DNA of 64,000 nt from JAGOPY01 sp964619555 (lineage in GTDB: Bacteria; Bacteroidota; Bacteroidia; Bacteroidales; JAGOPY01). Positions 25,657-35,500 of this stretch are shown one piece after another; the first letter of the stretch is position 1, and every line of letters starts with the position of its first letter. The position numbers were made by a program, and so were the translations under genes. The stretch covers positions 4,622-68,621 of the forward strand of contig CAZUDV010000019.1 in NCBI GenBank assembly GCA_964619555.1, given 5' to 3'. The notes beneath the pieces were generated by a model. The model did not search any database. It was not told the DNA's origin and saw only the letters and a program-made list of their open reading frames with translations.

Positions 25657-26466
25657 TCATAGATACCTGAGCCTGAAATGTTCCTTCGACGATTCTTTAC
25701 GAAAGAATAGCCATCCCCAGTGATAAAAATCAAGGCTGATGGTAACGTCCTTCCTTCGAATCAGTTCCTCCCAGGCTTCTTCCATGCCAGGGGAAGAATG
25801 GATGTCATCGATTACGAAGACCGAGTCATTATGCAAAAACGGTCTGCACCGCTCGAAATTGGCTAATACTGCTGACTTCCTGTGGTCGCCATCAAGGTAT
25901 ACCAGGTCAACCTGCCCGAGTTTTTCCAGGGCCTCTCCTATTCGATCTTCAAATCTTCCGGTCAGGATTTCCACATCGGCTGCCCCGGCATCGGCCAGGT
26001 TTGATTCTGCCAACCGGGACAGTTCAGGACAACCTTCCAGGGAAATGACCCTGGCAGGACCGACCTGAAGCGCCAGGTATGCCGTTGTCAAACCGAGGGA
26101 AGTGCCCAGTTCCAGGATATTCCCTGACCTTGTATATTTTACAAGATGATGCAACCGGAGGGCATGTTTGCGAGCGGTAACCGAGCTCCGCGCCAGGGTA
26201 CTGACCCTGACCGGATAGACTGCCTGGCCGGCCTCACCCGCACCTTTCCCAAAATCGGTCTTCAGAATGATTTCCCTACTGTTGCGGCATTTTTCCCGGA
26301 TCGATTCAATCCGGTCCAGCCCCGGTTCCCTTTTACCGTTAATAATGACACCATCGATCAATGAATATAAAAAAGGAGAATGGATACGGTACCGGGTACC
26401 TGAACGCCCTAAAAAATCCGCCAGCCGGCAGGCCCTCCAGACCTTTTCAGAGTATCTTTCAATCAA
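25657..26466 (-). CDS. Class I SAM-dependent methyltransferase
   Basis: A 269-residue methyltransferase. The SAM motif ILELGTSLGLTTAYLA lies near residue 116, VISLEGCPELSRLA near 138, and the acidic DLVYLDGDHRKSAV near 185, like O-methyltransferase families. The N-terminal RYRIHSPFLYSLIDGVI is a Bacteroidota-specific extension. The substrate is unknown. It overlaps the upstream 509-residue gene by eight bases, so translation is coupled. Confidence 0.85.
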   Translation of the reverse strand: MIERYSEKVWRACRLADFLGRSGTRYRIHSPFLYSLIDGVIINGKREPGLDRIESIREKCRNSREIILKTDFGKGAGEAGQAVYPVRVSTLARSSVTARKHALRLHHLVKYTRSGNILELGTSLGLTTAYLALQVGPARVISLEGCPELSRLAESNLADAGAADVEILTGRFEDRIGEALEKLGQVDLVYLDGDHRKSAVLANFERCRPFLHNDSVFVIDDIHSSPGMEEAWEELIRRKDVTISLDFYHWGWLFFRKESSKEHFRLRYL

Positions 26467-27988
26467 GGGCTATTTTATTGATATAAAACACAGTGCGTTC
26501 ATTTTGGTTTGTCAGCAGGTTATTCTGGATGCTGTGATAGCCATAAGCCAGGAAATACTGGTCGTACCAGTGTATGATGGTATTGAAACCTGCTGCCGTG
26601 ATGCGATCGCCGGTATGGGACGTCTCCAGGTCCATCCTTGAAAATCCCACCAATTCTGTATTTTCCAGGTACACCCTGTAGGACAGGCGGAAGCCATCGT
26701 TATAAAATAGCAAAGAAGGCTCCCCGTCAAAATATGAAGCTGATCTTTTCAGCAATTGGCCACTGGGGGAAATATTGACTTCCAGGCTGTTGTCCCATTT
26801 AAGTTCGCCATCAAATCCAAATCCTGCCAGAATGGTATTAAAAATCCTGAACCCATCGAAAACCGTATAGGTTTGTGTGACCGGACGGCCCCAGTAATCG
26901 TAGGAAATATCGCTGACCGTGCGGAACTCAGGATAAAATGCCTCCATAAGCAAGACCAGGGAAGAATCCTTTACGATCGGATCGTGGAACAGGAGCTCAT
27001 AATTAACGGAGTACTCGTTGGTCTCCCTTACTTTCTTTTTCTGAAGCCGATAGTAGTCCCGGGCGCTGACTCCAGCTTTCAGGTTGTTGAACTCCATGAA
27101 ATTATAATAATAAATGAAATCCTGCCTGTTGTGAATGAACCTGGTCGAAAACAATCCGGCGGATTCCACGCCAAAATACTCGTTTACGTTCGGAATCCTG
27201 GATATCATGTTCCCATATGCTCCGAGGATCATGATGCTGGTATCGGGAAGGCAATAGATCCTTCCGGTATTCAGGGATTTACCCTCGAGGTTAGGCATTA
27301 CGGGAAGGTCATAAATGAAACGGCCGGTGGTATCCAGGACCAGTAACATCATTTTATTCTGCTTTCTTTCCAGGTAGTTGTTCACCACGCATAACAACTG
27401 ATGTCGTGATTTATCCAGGACAATATCATCGATGAAATTCTGATCGGGATAAATGATTTGGAATGGAGAAACAGAACCGTTTCCTAAGTCGATGAAATAA
27501 ATGCCTGCCTGTTCATTTTTAACGTTCAACGCAACATAGGCCCTGGACCCTTCAATGATCAATTCCCTGAAATCAGCCTCGGCCGGCAGAACACCCCGGA
27601 TGTTGTAAGAAACTCCCTGAGCCAGGTCCATCCGGATCAGATCGTAATTTTCATTCCCGGATTTTATTTTTCCACTGTTCATAAAAAAAAGGAACAGGAT
27701 AGAATCTTTTAAAATGTATTCCTTGAATTCGACACCCATCAAAACCGGGATATTCACATTCCAGGATTCTTCGAGTTCAGGGTTGAAAAAAGTGAAATAC
27801 CAGCTTTTGGCAGATTCCCCGGCAAAGTCCTTCGTTTCGAAAAACACCAGTATCCCTCTGTCATCGCAGGGTACAACCTGATAGATATTGCTGTTGAGTG
27901 CCGCTTCGAGTTCAATCCTGACCAGGCCACCCTGGCTGTTGACCAGGAATGGAAATAGTGCCAGAAAAATCAGCAAGAAATTTCTCAT
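26459..27988 (-). CDS. Exported protein of unknown function, 509 residues
   Basis: A secreted or outer-membrane-facing protein with a signal peptide (MRNFLLIFLALFPFLVNSQ). The body is rich in beta-strand patterns and short Gly/Asp turns, such as IYFIDLGNGSV, LLVLDTTGRFIYDL and IMILGAYGNM. This recalls a propeller-like or WD/YVTN-like fold in the first half. No family is named with confidence. It heads the run methyltransferase - LolD-like ATPase - adenosyltransferase. There is no T9SS domain or lipobox, so its final location is uncertain. Confidence 0.7.
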   Translation of the reverse strand: MRNFLLIFLALFPFLVNSQGGLVRIELEAALNSNIYQVVPCDDRGILVFFETKDFAGESAKSWYFTFFNPELEESWNVNIPVLMGVEFKEYILKDSILFLFFMNSGKIKSGNENYDLIRMDLAQGVSYNIRGVLPAEADFRELIIEGSRAYVALNVKNEQAGIYFIDLGNGSVSPFQIIYPDQNFIDDIVLDKSRHQLLCVVNNYLERKQNKMMLLVLDTTGRFIYDLPVMPNLEGKSLNTGRIYCLPDTSIMILGAYGNMISRIPNVNEYFGVESAGLFSTRFIHNRQDFIYYYNFMEFNNLKAGVSARDYYRLQKKKVRETNEYSVNYELLFHDPIVKDSSLVLLMEAFYPEFRTVSDISYDYWGRPVTQTYTVFDGFRIFNTILAGFGFDGELKWDNSLEVNISPSGQLLKRSASYFDGEPSLLFYNDGFRLSYRVYLENTELVGFSRMDLETSHTGDRITAAGFNTIIHWYDQYFLAYGYHSIQNNLLTNQNERTVFYINKIALD

Positions 27989-28025
27989 GGTGTAATAACG
28001 GGCAGCACAAAGTTAATATTATAAA

Positions 28026-28055
28026 AATAACCGACAGGTAGGCCTGCCGGTTATT
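28026..28055 (-). terminator. dnaK terminator
   Basis: A 13-pair stem with one mismatch (AATAACCG...CAGG against CCTG...CGGTTATT) and a four-base loop lies 30 bases after the dnaK stop. On the minus strand it is followed by TTTTTAT. Confidence 0.85.
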
Positions 28056-28084
28056 CAAAAATTTAGGGAAAATATATTGAGTTG

Positions 28085-29995
28085 TTACTTGACTTCTTCG
28101 AAGTCGACATCCGTTACTTCGCCATCGTTCTTTCCACCCGATTGCTGTCCATCCTGAGGTCCCTGCTCGGTACCGGGCTGTTGCTGAGCGCCCTGAGCGC
28201 CCTGGTACATTTCGGTGGAAGCTTTCTGCCATTTTTCATTCAGATTGTTCATGGCCGTGTCAATGGCAGCGATATCCTGGCTCTTGTGGGCTTCTTTCAG
28301 CTGGTTGAGGGCCGATTCCAGATCGCTCTTATAAGCCGGAGGAATTTTATCGCCATAATCCTTCAGTTGTTTTTCAGTCTGGAAGATGAGGGCATCGGCC
28401 GCATTGAGTTTATCGGCTCTTTCCCGGGCTTTTTTGTCTGCATCGGCATTTTCCTGGGCTTCCCGTTTCATCTTTTCGATTTCATCCTGGTTCAGGCCTG
28501 AGCTGGCTTCGATGCGGATTTGTTGGGAACGGTTGGTAGCTTTGTCCTTGGCTGAAACGTGAAGGATCCCGTTCGCGTCGATATCAAAGGTCACTTCGAT
28601 CTGAGGGATCCCGCGGGGAGCCGGTGGGATGCCATCGAGATGGAAACGGCCAATACTTTTATTTTGCGCCGCCATAGGCCTTTCCCCCTGTAATATGTGA
28701 ATTTCCACGGAAGTCTGGCTATCGGAAGCCGTGGAGAAAGTCTCCGACTTCTTAGTAGGGATAGTGGTATTGGATTCGATCAGTTTGGTAAAAACGCCAC
28801 CGAGTGTCTCGATTCCCAGTGAAAGAGGGGTAACGTCGAGAAGCAGGACATCCTTCACTTCCCCGGTCAGCACTCCACCCTGGATAGCCGCACCTACGGC
28901 GACCACTTCGTCCGGATTGACACCCTTTGAAGGTTCCTTTCCGAAGAAATCCCTGACGATCTTCTGGATAACCGGAATACGCGTCGAGCCGCCCACCAGG
29001 ATCACTTCGTCGATGTCATTGGCTGTCATTCCGGCATCTTTCAATGCGGCACGGCAGGGTTCCATGGTCATCTGGACATATTTATCGATCAATTGCTCAA
29101 ACTTGGCCCGGGTCAGTTTTCTGACAAGGTGTTTGGGCATCCCGTCAACCGGCATGATATACGGCAGGTTGATTTCCGTTTCGGTCGAGCTGGAAAGTTC
29201 TATTTTGGCTTTTTCCGCCGCCTCCTTGAGCCTTTGCAGGGCCATGGCGTCTTTCTTCAGATCCACCCCTTCATCTTTCCGGAATTCTTCGGCGAGCCAG
29301 TCAATGACTGTCTGGTCGAAATCATCTCCGCCGAGATGTGTATTTCCATTGGTGGATTTTACTTCAAACACGCCATCTCCAAGCTCCAGGATCGAAATAT
29401 CGAAAGTTCCGCCACCGAGGTCAAAAACAGCGACTTTCAGATCGCGGTTCTTTTTGTCCAGGCCATAGGCAAGGGCCGCGGCCGTAGGTTCATTGATGAT
29501 GCGGCGGACCTTCAGGCCGGCAATTTCACCGGCTTCCTTGGTAGCCTGGCGTTGAGAATCACTGAAATAGGCTGGCACCGTGATCACTGCTTCCGTGATG
29601 GTCTGCCCCAGATAATCTTCCGCGGTCTTCTTCATTTTTTGCAGGACCATGGCAGAGATCTCCTGGGGAGAAAAGAACCGGTCGTCGATTTTAACGCGGG
29701 GAGTGTTATTGTCGCCGCGGACCACTTCATAGGGAACGCGATTTATCTCTGTAGAAACCTGGTCAAAAGTTTCTCCCATAAATCTTTTAATGGAGAAAAC
29801 AGTGCGTTTGGGGTTAGTAATGGCCTGCCTCTTAGCCGGATCGCCAACTTTTCTTTCATTATTGTCCGTAAAAGCAACGATCGAAGGCGTGGTACGTCTG
29901 CCTTCGCTGTTGGGGATAACCACCGGTTCGTTGCCTTCCATGACCGCAACGCAGGAATTGGTGGTTCCAAGGTCTATTCCTATAATCTTTCCCAT
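28085..29995 (-). CDS. dnaK: Molecular chaperone DnaK (Hsp70)
   Basis: A 636-residue Hsp70. The ATPase domain (residues 1-385) starts with IGIDLGTTNSCVAVMEG and contains the phosphate loop VFDLGGGTFDISIL. The substrate-binding domain follows the linker DVLLLDVTPLSLGIETLGG. The C-terminal tail is a Gly/Gln-rich spacer ending VTDVDFEEVK. It folds and refolds cytosolic proteins with DnaJ and GrpE, which are not adjacent. No CIRCE element is seen upstream; a TAnnTTTG box is also not obvious, so it may use an alternative promoter. Confidence 0.98.
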   Translation of the reverse strand: MGKIIGIDLGTTNSCVAVMEGNEPVVIPNSEGRRTTPSIVAFTDNNERKVGDPAKRQAITNPKRTVFSIKRFMGETFDQVSTEINRVPYEVVRGDNNTPRVKIDDRFFSPQEISAMVLQKMKKTAEDYLGQTITEAVITVPAYFSDSQRQATKEAGEIAGLKVRRIINEPTAAALAYGLDKKNRDLKVAVFDLGGGTFDISILELGDGVFEVKSTNGNTHLGGDDFDQTVIDWLAEEFRKDEGVDLKKDAMALQRLKEAAEKAKIELSSSTETEINLPYIMPVDGMPKHLVRKLTRAKFEQLIDKYVQMTMEPCRAALKDAGMTANDIDEVILVGGSTRIPVIQKIVRDFFGKEPSKGVNPDEVVAVGAAIQGGVLTGEVKDVLLLDVTPLSLGIETLGGVFTKLIESNTTIPTKKSETFSTASDSQTSVEIHILQGERPMAAQNKSIGRFHLDGIPPAPRGIPQIEVTFDIDANGILHVSAKDKATNRSQQIRIEASSGLNQDEIEKMKREAQENADADKKARERADKLNAADALIFQTEKQLKDYGDKIPPAYKSDLESALNQLKEAHKSQDIAAIDTAMNNLNEKWQKASTEMYQGAQGAQQQPGTEQGPQDGQQSGGKNDGEVTDVDFEEVK

Positions 29996-30121
29996 AAATA
30001 TCTTAAAAGTTAAATGATTCGAGTTTTCCTTAAACCGTCAATCATTATGCCAAGGATGAACTTCTGCCATTGAGTGACAAAACGTCAGGATTTGAAGGAA
30101 AGTGAAGGATGAATTGATGAC

Positions 30122-31117
30122 TTAAAAGACAAATTTCAATTCCGGAGCAAGTTCCTTAATATCTTCAATGGTTTCCAGGCCAACTTTCTTATTGCGAATA
30201 TTTTTAAAGCGGCTGGAGAACAGGCCAATGCCATTGGTGATATTGGTATAATCAGGTTTATCCTGGACGATGCTGTTCGAAGGCTCGTTCACTTCCATGT
30301 AAGTGTTGAAATCATTGGCAGCAACGGCTATGATAACATCCACCGAATTGGTATAGCGTTCTTTTACATTGGCTTCCTGGCCGGCATCGGTATATGGGAT
30401 CCGGTCTTTGATGATAGTGTAGAAGCTGTTATTATTGTATGAAATGGACAGTTCATCCCCTCCGTCATCATCTACTGATTTTTTGGTTCCAAGGGCCCAA
30501 TCCATGTATTTGTAAACCGTATCGGGCGAATCCATTAAAACTTCCTTGTAATGGAACCGAATCACTACTTCATACCGGCGTCCGTTTTTTGCAGAGTTCC
30601 ATTCGACTGAACCTTCCGTATCAGGCTTGAACTGAATAAACTTTGAACCGGCGCTGGGTTTAGTGATCGAGAAATCATTCACCAGGTTCGTCGACGCAGT
30701 AATTGTATCGCCATGAACATAAACGGTCAGCCTGTAATTATGGTCCTGATCGGGTTCGTAGGGAGTAAAATAAATGATCTGGTAAGGATTATAAAATGTC
30801 CCGTCTTCCTTATTTTGAATGGTAATAGTGTCCAGTTCATAGGATCTGACGAGAGCAGTGCCATTGAATTCTTCGATCAGTGCCGTCAGGCCGTTCACAT
30901 ATTCGCTGGAATCTTCTATTTTGGCCATTTCCAGGACGTTTCCATCACCCAGGAAGGCTTTGTTGATTTTAATAAGAACAGAGTCTTCACCCTGATCGAG
31001 GAGGCCGTAAACGACCGTAATGTCCTGGTAAGGGGCATTGATATCGAAATCTTCTTCACAGGATATGAAGTAGACGCTGACAAAAACAGGAAGCAGAAGG
31101 AGCAGTAGTTTTTTCAT
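30122..31117 (-). CDS. DUF4249-like lipoprotein
   Basis: A 331-residue probable lipoprotein. ATG at 31117 gives MKKLLLLLLPVFVSVYFISC with the lipobox Cys at residue 20; an upstream start at 31138 adds seven residues. The mature part starts CEEDFDINAPYQDITVVYGLL, trimmed as in DUF4249-type surface lipoproteins, with later NYRLTVYVHGDTI and MEVNEPSNS-like segments. DUF4249 genes normally follow a SusC/TonB receptor, but none is adjacent here, so the assignment is moderate and the role unknown. Confidence 0.65.
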   Translation of the reverse strand: MKKLLLLLLPVFVSVYFISCEEDFDINAPYQDITVVYGLLDQGEDSVLIKINKAFLGDGNVLEMAKIEDSSEYVNGLTALIEEFNGTALVRSYELDTITIQNKEDGTFYNPYQIIYFTPYEPDQDHNYRLTVYVHGDTITASTNLVNDFSITKPSAGSKFIQFKPDTEGSVEWNSAKNGRRYEVVIRFHYKEVLMDSPDTVYKYMDWALGTKKSVDDDGGDELSISYNNNSFYTIIKDRIPYTDAGQEANVKERYTNSVDVIIAVAANDFNTYMEVNEPSNSIVQDKPDYTNITNGIGLFSSRFKNIRNKKVGLETIEDIKELAPELKFVF

Positions 31118-31186
31118 TCGTAAATTTTGAAGCTGCAAAATTAGTTCAACTGGCTTTATGAAAGACCATCTCAGGTAAAATCTTTT

Positions 31187-31194
31187 TACTTTTG
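31187..31194 (+). promoter_or_regulatory. panB -7 promoter box
   Basis: TACTTTTG is a perfect -7 element 29 bases before the panB ATG at 31224. No -33 box at the standard distance. Confidence 0.5.
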
Positions 31195-31223
31195 TTTAAT
31201 TATTGAAGATAAATTTCTTAGAT

Positions 31224-32042
31224 ATGATACAAGATTCCAAAAAATACGCCAAGATAACCACACACGTTCTACAGGAAATGAAACTTAAGTCGGAGAAGAT
31301 CGCCATGCTTACGGCCTATGACTTTTCATTTGCCACTATACTGGATGAAGCCGGCATCGATGTGATACTTGTCGGCGATTCAGCCTCAAACGTGATGGCG
31401 GGTCATTCCACGACCTTACCTATAACCCTCGACCAGATGATTTACCATGCCTCCTCGGTGATGCGGGCGGTAAAGCGGGCACTGGTTGTGGTCGATCTGC
31501 CATTTGGCACCTACCAGGGAAATTCCAAGGAAGCGTTGAATTCTGCCATTAAGATCATGAAGGAGTCGGGTGCCAATGCAGTGAAGATGGAAGGGGGAAA
31601 AGAGATCCTGGAGTCTATCGACAGGATATTGTCAGCGGGTATCCCGGTTATGGGCCACCTGGGGCTCACTCCCCAGTCGATCAATAAATTCGGAACTTAC
31701 GTGGTAAGGGCTACCGACGAAGCGGAGGCGGAGAAACTGAAGCGCGATGCCGGGTTACTCGAGAATGCCGGTTGTTTTGCCATCGTACTGGAGAAGATCC
31801 CGGCCATGCTGGCCCGGCAGGTTACTGAGAACATCAAGATACCGACGATCGGAATAGGAGCCGGTCCGCACGTGGATGGACAGGTGCTGGTCCTGCACGA
31901 CATGCTGGGGATCAACCTCAAGTTTTCTCCCAGGTTTTTAAGGCGTTATCACAATCTGAACGAAGAAGTGACCGGTGCGGTCCAGGGGTACATCCATGAC
32001 GTGAAGACGCTGGATTTCCCGAATGAGAAAGAACAATACTAG
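31224..32042 (+). CDS. panB: 3-methyl-2-oxobutanoate hydroxymethyltransferase
   Basis: A 272-residue enzyme making ketopantoate from 2-oxoisovalerate and methylene-THF in pantothenate synthesis. Motifs include MLTAYDFSFATILDEAGID, VGDSASNVMAGH, VMGHLGLTPQS and the catalytic Glu segment IGIGAGPHVDGQVLV. ATG at 31224 is used; a TTG at 31203 would add seven residues. Other pantothenate genes are not adjacent. Confidence 0.96.
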   Translation: MIQDSKKYAKITTHVLQEMKLKSEKIAMLTAYDFSFATILDEAGIDVILVGDSASNVMAGHSTTLPITLDQMIYHASSVMRAVKRALVVVDLPFGTYQGNSKEALNSAIKIMKESGANAVKMEGGKEILESIDRILSAGIPVMGHLGLTPQSINKFGTYVVRATDEAEAEKLKRDAGLLENAGCFAIVLEKIPAMLARQVTENIKIPTIGIGAGPHVDGQVLVLHDMLGINLKFSPRFLRRYHNLNEEVTGAVQGYIHDVKTLDFPNEKEQY

Positions 32043-32074
32043 TTTCTGGTTTCTAGTTTCTGGTTTCTAGTTTG
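32041..32074 (+). repeat. 14-base tandem repeat, about 2.4 copies
   Basis: AGTTTCTGGTTTCT is present twice and then AGTTTG begins a third copy. It starts in the panB stop codon (TAG at 32040-32042) and ends before the tRNA promoter. Confidence 0.75.
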
Positions 32075-32088
32075 TTTTTAGGGAGAAT

Positions 32089-32119
32089 TTTGTTTGGATC
32101 AGAAATATTTGTATCTTTG
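32089..32119 (+). promoter_or_regulatory. Promoter of the initiator tRNA gene
   Basis: TTTG (32089-32092), a 19-base spacer and a perfect TATCTTTG (32112-32119) match the Bacteroidota consensus in both boxes and spacing. Transcription should start about 14 bases before the tRNA 5' end. Confidence 0.75.
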
Positions 32120-32137
32120 CAGCCGCAAAAACAATAC

Positions 32138-32209
<72 letters not shown>

Positions 32210-32218
32210 CAAGGAATG

Positions 32219-32249
32219 AACCCAACCAACAAGACAGGTTGGGTTTTTT
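32219..32249 (+). terminator. Terminator of the initiator tRNA
   Basis: A perfect 9-base stem AACCCAACC / GGTTGGGTT with a nine-base loop is followed by four Ts. It lies ten bases after the tRNA. Confidence 0.85.
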
Positions 32250-32257
32250 ATTGGTGC

Positions 32258-32331
32258 CGTCGGGCTCATATCCACCGGCTGGCGGACATCAGTTCGCCTG
32301 TCCGCCTTTTGGCGGTAATCTGGTCCCTGCT
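32258..32331 (+). pseudogene. Interrupted second copy of the initiator tRNA
   Basis: Three blocks match the adjacent tRNA in order: CGTCGGGCTCATA (32258-32270), CATCAGTTCG (32287-32296) and AATCTGGTCCCTGCT (32317-32331, one mismatch). The DNA between them (32271-32286 and 32297-32316) is unrelated. It contains the inverted pair GGCGGAC / GTCCGCC and further GGCGG units, like a small palindromic repeat. The 5' half of the tRNA is missing. It cannot make a tRNA and looks like a partial duplication disrupted by repeat sequence. Confidence 0.7.
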
Positions 32332-32397
32332 TAAAAGACAATAGATTGCATCAAAGCAGGAAATAAGGCTGGTAATCCAGGTCGAAGAATTAATAAT

Positions 32398-32456
32398 GCC
32401 ACTGATTCACAGATTACTTTTTGCAATTAGCATATTATAATCTGTGAATCTGTGGC
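32398..32456. repeat. 59-base palindromic (REP-like) element
   Basis: GCCACTGATTCACAGATTA (32398-32416) and TAATCTGTGAATCTGTGGC (32438-32456) pair over 19 bases with one mismatch, around a 21-base AT-rich loop. Neither side has a T run. It lies between the tRNA pseudogene and the end of the M6 protease gene and may stabilise the mRNA end. The sequence type resembles interspersed palindromes common in Bacteroidota genomes. Confidence 0.7.
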
Positions 32457-32508
32457 TGTAATGAGGCTGAAGGTACAACCTCTTACTGAATGCGAATAAA
32501 TATCAATA

Positions 32509-35500
32509 TTAATCTGCCCGGATGAATTTTCCGGTGATAACCTCCTTATCGGTCTTCAATATATAGATATATACTCCTTCTGGCAGCGTTTTGCCGTAAT
32601 GGAATAGCCTGACATCTCCACTTTCGATCATTCCATTATAAATCCGGCTAAGCAAACGGCCCGATGTTGTATAAACCTCCAGGTTGACTTTGGAACTTTC
32701 TGCCAACTGTACTTCAAAAGTCACAGGCCCGGAAGCCGGATTGGGATAGACAACCACCTGGGAACTGTTTGCAAGTCCATTGTCCGCCAGGTTAGCTTCA
32801 TCAGACTTCGCATGTGCCATTCCGACCTGAATTTTACCGCCGTCAAGGGTTTGCGGGACAGTGGTTCCTCCAGACCAGTTGCTCGTGAACCATATTCCGG
32901 ATCCTCCATTGCCAGCTAACTGCACACTGATCCTGTCAAATTCCCCCGAATTTTCTGATGTGCATTCCCATGCTGTGACTTCAAGGCTCAAGTTTCCTCC
33001 CAGGCTCACCGCACCACCAGGCAAAAGCACTTTCAGATTCGCTTTGGTGTTGATCGTTGCTTTATTGAAAGTCAAATCACCTTCAACAACTGTCTCAGCA
33101 ACAATGGAATTGATGGCATTGCTTCTGATCTGATAATTGTTGCCATCAACACCGCGGTAGATCACATTTACTTTTCCCTGGAGGTTTTTGCCGCTTTTGT
33201 TCCATTTCATGACCAGTCCAAAGTTCATCCGTTTTCCGGCATTGTTCATTCCGGGATAAAGCCCGGATGTATTGGTCATGATGATGTTTCCACCTCCTGT
33301 AACATATTCTCCACCCGGCATTGCAATGGTAACATTGACGGGGGTTCCTATATCGCCACAATAATAATTACCAGCTTCGGCCCAAACCGTGTATGTCCTT
33401 CCGCCACCATTTTGCTCTGCCTGTGTCAATGTCCCTACTATGTCGGTAGTAACAAAACCTTCCTGCAGATTCGCGGGATCGATCAAACCGACAGGTATTT
33501 CAGGGGTGCCAAGTATAGCGCCGAATTCATCATTTTCAGTAAATGTTATGTCTGCGTTCCTGATTTCACCCCTGGACAGGTCATTGGCATCGACGACAAA
33601 AGCGGATAATGCCGCCATAAAGTCGCCATTGTTAGGATTGGCTGAGAAATATTCCCCTCCGGTATACGTGACTTCTGCATCTTCGCAGGTAATGTCGAGG
33701 ACCTCTCCAGGGTTAGAAATTTCAAAATTGCTGTTTACCTCAAGCAGCACGGCAGTTACATCATGCGGTCCCGGAGACATCTGACCAACAGGCGGTGTAC
33801 CGAAAGGTACCGGTTCTAGGAGCGCTACATCTTCCAGCGTGGCTGTCAGATCTGATCCTGAAATTGCAAACGAAACATCACCCATGTACTGGGTGCCAAT
33901 GTATATTTCAGCTCCTGTAGCTGCCCATTCTCCGCAGGTATATCCATCTTCAATGGTTATGATTATATCAACAATATCACTGTACTGCTGTGGATTTGGG
34001 ATGACCGTTATCACCGCAGTGACCTCCTTTTTAGTTACGGTAAGCGTAGCCGGATCGGAAATGTCAGTGCCGCAGACATTTGTGAAGACTGCCCGGTATT
34101 GATAACCGTCCATATCAAGCGTGATGCAGGAAAGTTCTAATGATAAATTTGTTTCACCTCCCAAATCAAAGAAATTCGAACCTCCGTCGGTGCTCCTCTG
34201 CCACTGAACTGTCGGTGCGGGAACGCCATTTGCTGCAGCAGAAAAAGATACATCGTCTCCCCATTGGGCAACAACGTCAGCAGGGTGAGTTGTAACAACC
34301 GGTGCAGTATTTACAAAAATATAATCCGTTTTTTCTTCTGTGTCGGATCCATAGGCATTGGTTGCTTCCAGGGTAACGGTGTAATAGCCGCCCGCATTGA
34401 AAATAACCTGAGGATTTTGGGATGCGGCACTGGTGCCACCAGCAAAGGAGACTGTAGCAGGGGAAAACGACCATGACCATGAAGTAGGTTCATAATCAGA
34501 TTCATCCGTGAAATTCACGATATCGCCGGAACAAGGATTGGTATCGTCAGCAGAGAATTCAGCTACCGGAGGACAGCCCATGAAACACAGCGAGATCGTA
34601 AAGGCGCCATTATCCTCTGAGATAAAGGCAAGGGGTTTACCTGTATCATCTCCGGCCCACGATTTCGAACCCGGCAGCGTGGCATCAGTAAACTCCGTGA
34701 CATTGCCCGATCCTGGAAACGGCGTATCCATGCTGTTAATATCGCCATAACTCGCCGGTGATGCTGTCGGGTTCTGGCCAGCATCAGCACATACAGGGTA
34801 AAACTTCTGGGGATGAGTGACATTGATACTGCCACCGTCAACATCGCTATGCACATGATAAACCAATAATCCATGTCCTGGATTTTCTGTATCAAAGCCA
34901 AGCTGTTGCCGGTTTTCCATCAGGAAATATTCATCGGCAGTTGGAGTATTATAACGGTAAAATTGGTTGTTATTCAGCGCTGAGTTTAAAATGGTCAGCT
35001 CTGTCTGGGCATTCAGAGTTGTGATACTGGACCAGCCGAATAAATAAGCTTTCACGTAAGGGTTGTAATGCGCCGGGCAGTCCCTGTCGCCGTTAAAATT
35101 GCCACTGGCCATAACATCCCATGAACCGCTGCCGGAATACTGGCCTCCGTCTTCATAATCGGTATCATAGAAATCCGGTGCTCCCAAAACATGTCCGAAT
35201 TCGTGACAAATGTTACCTATCCCTGAAATATCGGTTCCTGAATTACCTTTAAATTCGGCTGAACAAGAGTATGAGCTGACATTCACCCCATCGAGGTTGA
35301 CCGCAGCAATAGACGATGCGTGGTACCATATGCAGTTTGCCCCACCGCCTTCAGCTTCATTGTAGCCGGCATATATGATGTATACCCCATCAACGTTGCC
35401 ATTAGAATCATTGTCATAATCCGAAAAGTCAACATCGGCATCGGCAAAATTAACCGCCTCCGTAACCAGTTCCTTGACGTTTATGTCTTTATCATCACCA

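Noticed and set aside
29996..30121. CIRCE or heat-shock operator upstream of dnaK
   Set aside because: No 9-base inverted repeat of the CIRCE type was found; only a short TGACGTTTTGTCA palindrome, too weak to claim.
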